Source: Bacillota bacterium (GTDB lineage: Bacteria; Bacillota; Clostridia; Lachnospirales; Lachnospiraceae). Taken from it: a DNA stretch of 6,880 nt. Within the stretch, counting starts at the first letter, position 1, and each line of letters starts with the position of its first letter. Below are positions 6,485 to 6,880 of the stretch, piece by piece. A model generated the notes under the pieces. That model did not search any database. It worked only from the letters and a program-made list of their open reading frames with translations, and was not told where the DNA came from. The stretch is from the NCBI GenBank assembly GCA_023387655.1, contig JAEWHR010000138.1:1-6880 (forward strand), in the 5' to 3' direction. Made by a program: the position numbers and the translations under genes.

Positions 6485-6507
6485 GAACTTAAGGAGGTAA
6501 ACCAAAA

Positions 6508-6880
6508 GTGGTTAGGATATTGAAGAAAGAAAAGCAAAAGACAGGGAAAGAAAGCTTTCGTAATCAGATGAAGCAACATGGTAATCTATTCATCTTTTAC
6601 ATTCCAGCAGTGGTATTTTCTATATTATTCTCCTACATACCGATGGCTGGACTAATCATGGCTTTTAAAGCGAATCCGAATCTTTTGGGAAGTTCATCCG
6701 CAATTCAAGGAATTTTAGATGCAAAATGGGTTGGCTTAGAAAATTTTATTAAGATATTCAGTAAACAAGAGGTAATCAATGCATTACGAAACACCTTAAT
6801 CATCAGTACTTTAAAAATTGTAATCGTATTCCCAATTCCAATCGCATTAGCAATACTCATCAACGAAATGCGTGGTAAGG
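6508..6880 (+). CDS. ABC sugar importer permease, LplB/UgpA type (partial, runs off right edge)
   Basis: The first 124 complete codons of an integral-membrane permease are present, roughly the first 40 percent of a usual 300-aa protein. A basic cytoplasmic N-terminus (KKEKQK, 6-11) precedes a first membrane helix at about 27-53, with the YIPAVVF and SYIPMAG segments typical of LplB-type permeases. A periplasm-side loop with WVGLENF (74-80) follows, then ALRNTL (92-97) and a second helix at about 96-118. The EAA loop that contacts the ATPase lies beyond the window. The start is taken as GTG at 6508: AAGGAGG (6491-6497) is 10 nt upstream, an in-frame TAA lies at 6490-6492, and the next in-frame ATG is only at residue 21. 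GTG plus the slightly long spacing and the hairpin upstream suggest weaker translation than for the binding protein. It pairs with the preceding lipoprotein; a second permease is expected downstream. Confidence 0.92.
   Translation, partial: MVRILKKEKQKTGKESFRNQMKQHGNLFIFYIPAVVFSILFSYIPMAGLIMAFKANPNLLGSSSAIQGILDAKWVGLENFIKIFSKQEVINALRNTLIISTLKIVIVFPIPIALAILINEMRGK

Larger units (their letters stand above)
6284..6507 (+). other. Structured intercistronic region between binding-protein and permease genes
   Basis: The 224 bp between the two transporter genes contain no gene. They hold three successive inverted repeats, listed separately, and then the permease ribosome binding site AAGGAGG (6491-6497). 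None of the hairpins ends in a real U-tract, so complete termination looks unlikely. Such structured gaps after a binding-protein gene commonly stabilise the upstream mRNA and hold down permease expression (known for maltose-type operons; applied here by inference). Confidence 0.7.

Noticed and set aside
6256..6579. 107-aa open frame on the minus strand across the intercistronic region
   Set aside because: It overlaps the end of the binding-protein gene, the hairpins and the permease start, and its protein shows no family features; it is open by chance.
1..6880. CRISPR array, tRNA/rRNA, insertion sequence or phage genes
   Set aside because: No regular spaced repeats, cloverleaf structures, transposase motifs or terminal inverted repeats were found on reading both strands.

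Overview
The window looks like the chromosome of a low-GC Gram-positive bacterium of the Clostridia, most plausibly a Lachnospiraceae (Clostridium cluster XIVa) glycan degrader. The support is AT-rich intergenic DNA, strong AGGAGG-type ribosome binding sites before every plus-strand gene, a Gram-positive lipoprotein signal on the binding protein, and a carbohydrate-uptake layout typical of that group. The genus is an inference from style, not a proven identity.

Layout. Positions 1-130 are AT- and purine-rich DNA with no gene, ending in an intrinsic terminator (131-166). A ROK-family sugar kinase lies on the minus strand (191-1096). A 336-bp divergent intergenic region (1097-1432) carries a good sigma-A-type promoter facing each way and several small inverted repeats. 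A plus-strand cluster follows: a GxDLY-type SGNH hydrolase/esterase (1433-2539), a family 20 glycoside hydrolase without a signal peptide (2658-4553), a 565-aa lipoprotein sugar-binding protein (4586-6283), a 224-bp intercistronic region rich in hairpins (6284-6507), and the start of an LplB/UgpA-type ABC permease that runs off the right edge (6508-6880).

How the genes may work together (inference). The lipoprotein and permease would import an oligosaccharide. The cytosolic GH20 enzyme would remove a terminal beta-linked N-acetylhexosamine (GlcNAc or GalNAc). The SGNH enzyme would remove an acyl group, for example O-acetyl, from the imported glycan or product. The divergent ROK kinase would phosphorylate a released sugar. 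No transcriptional regulator, ATPase or second permease is inside the window. The last two are expected downstream or elsewhere, because CUT1 importers often share one ATPase.

The most notable non-coding features are three consecutive hairpins between the binding-protein and permease genes, the last an 18-bp stem ending just before the permease ribosome binding site; a 41-bp-period tandem repeat spanning the stop codon of the SGNH gene; and a TGAC-N5-GTCA inverted repeat overlapping the -35 box of the main promoter. I see no convincing new defence or mobile system here. The window reads as a coherent sugar-utilisation locus.
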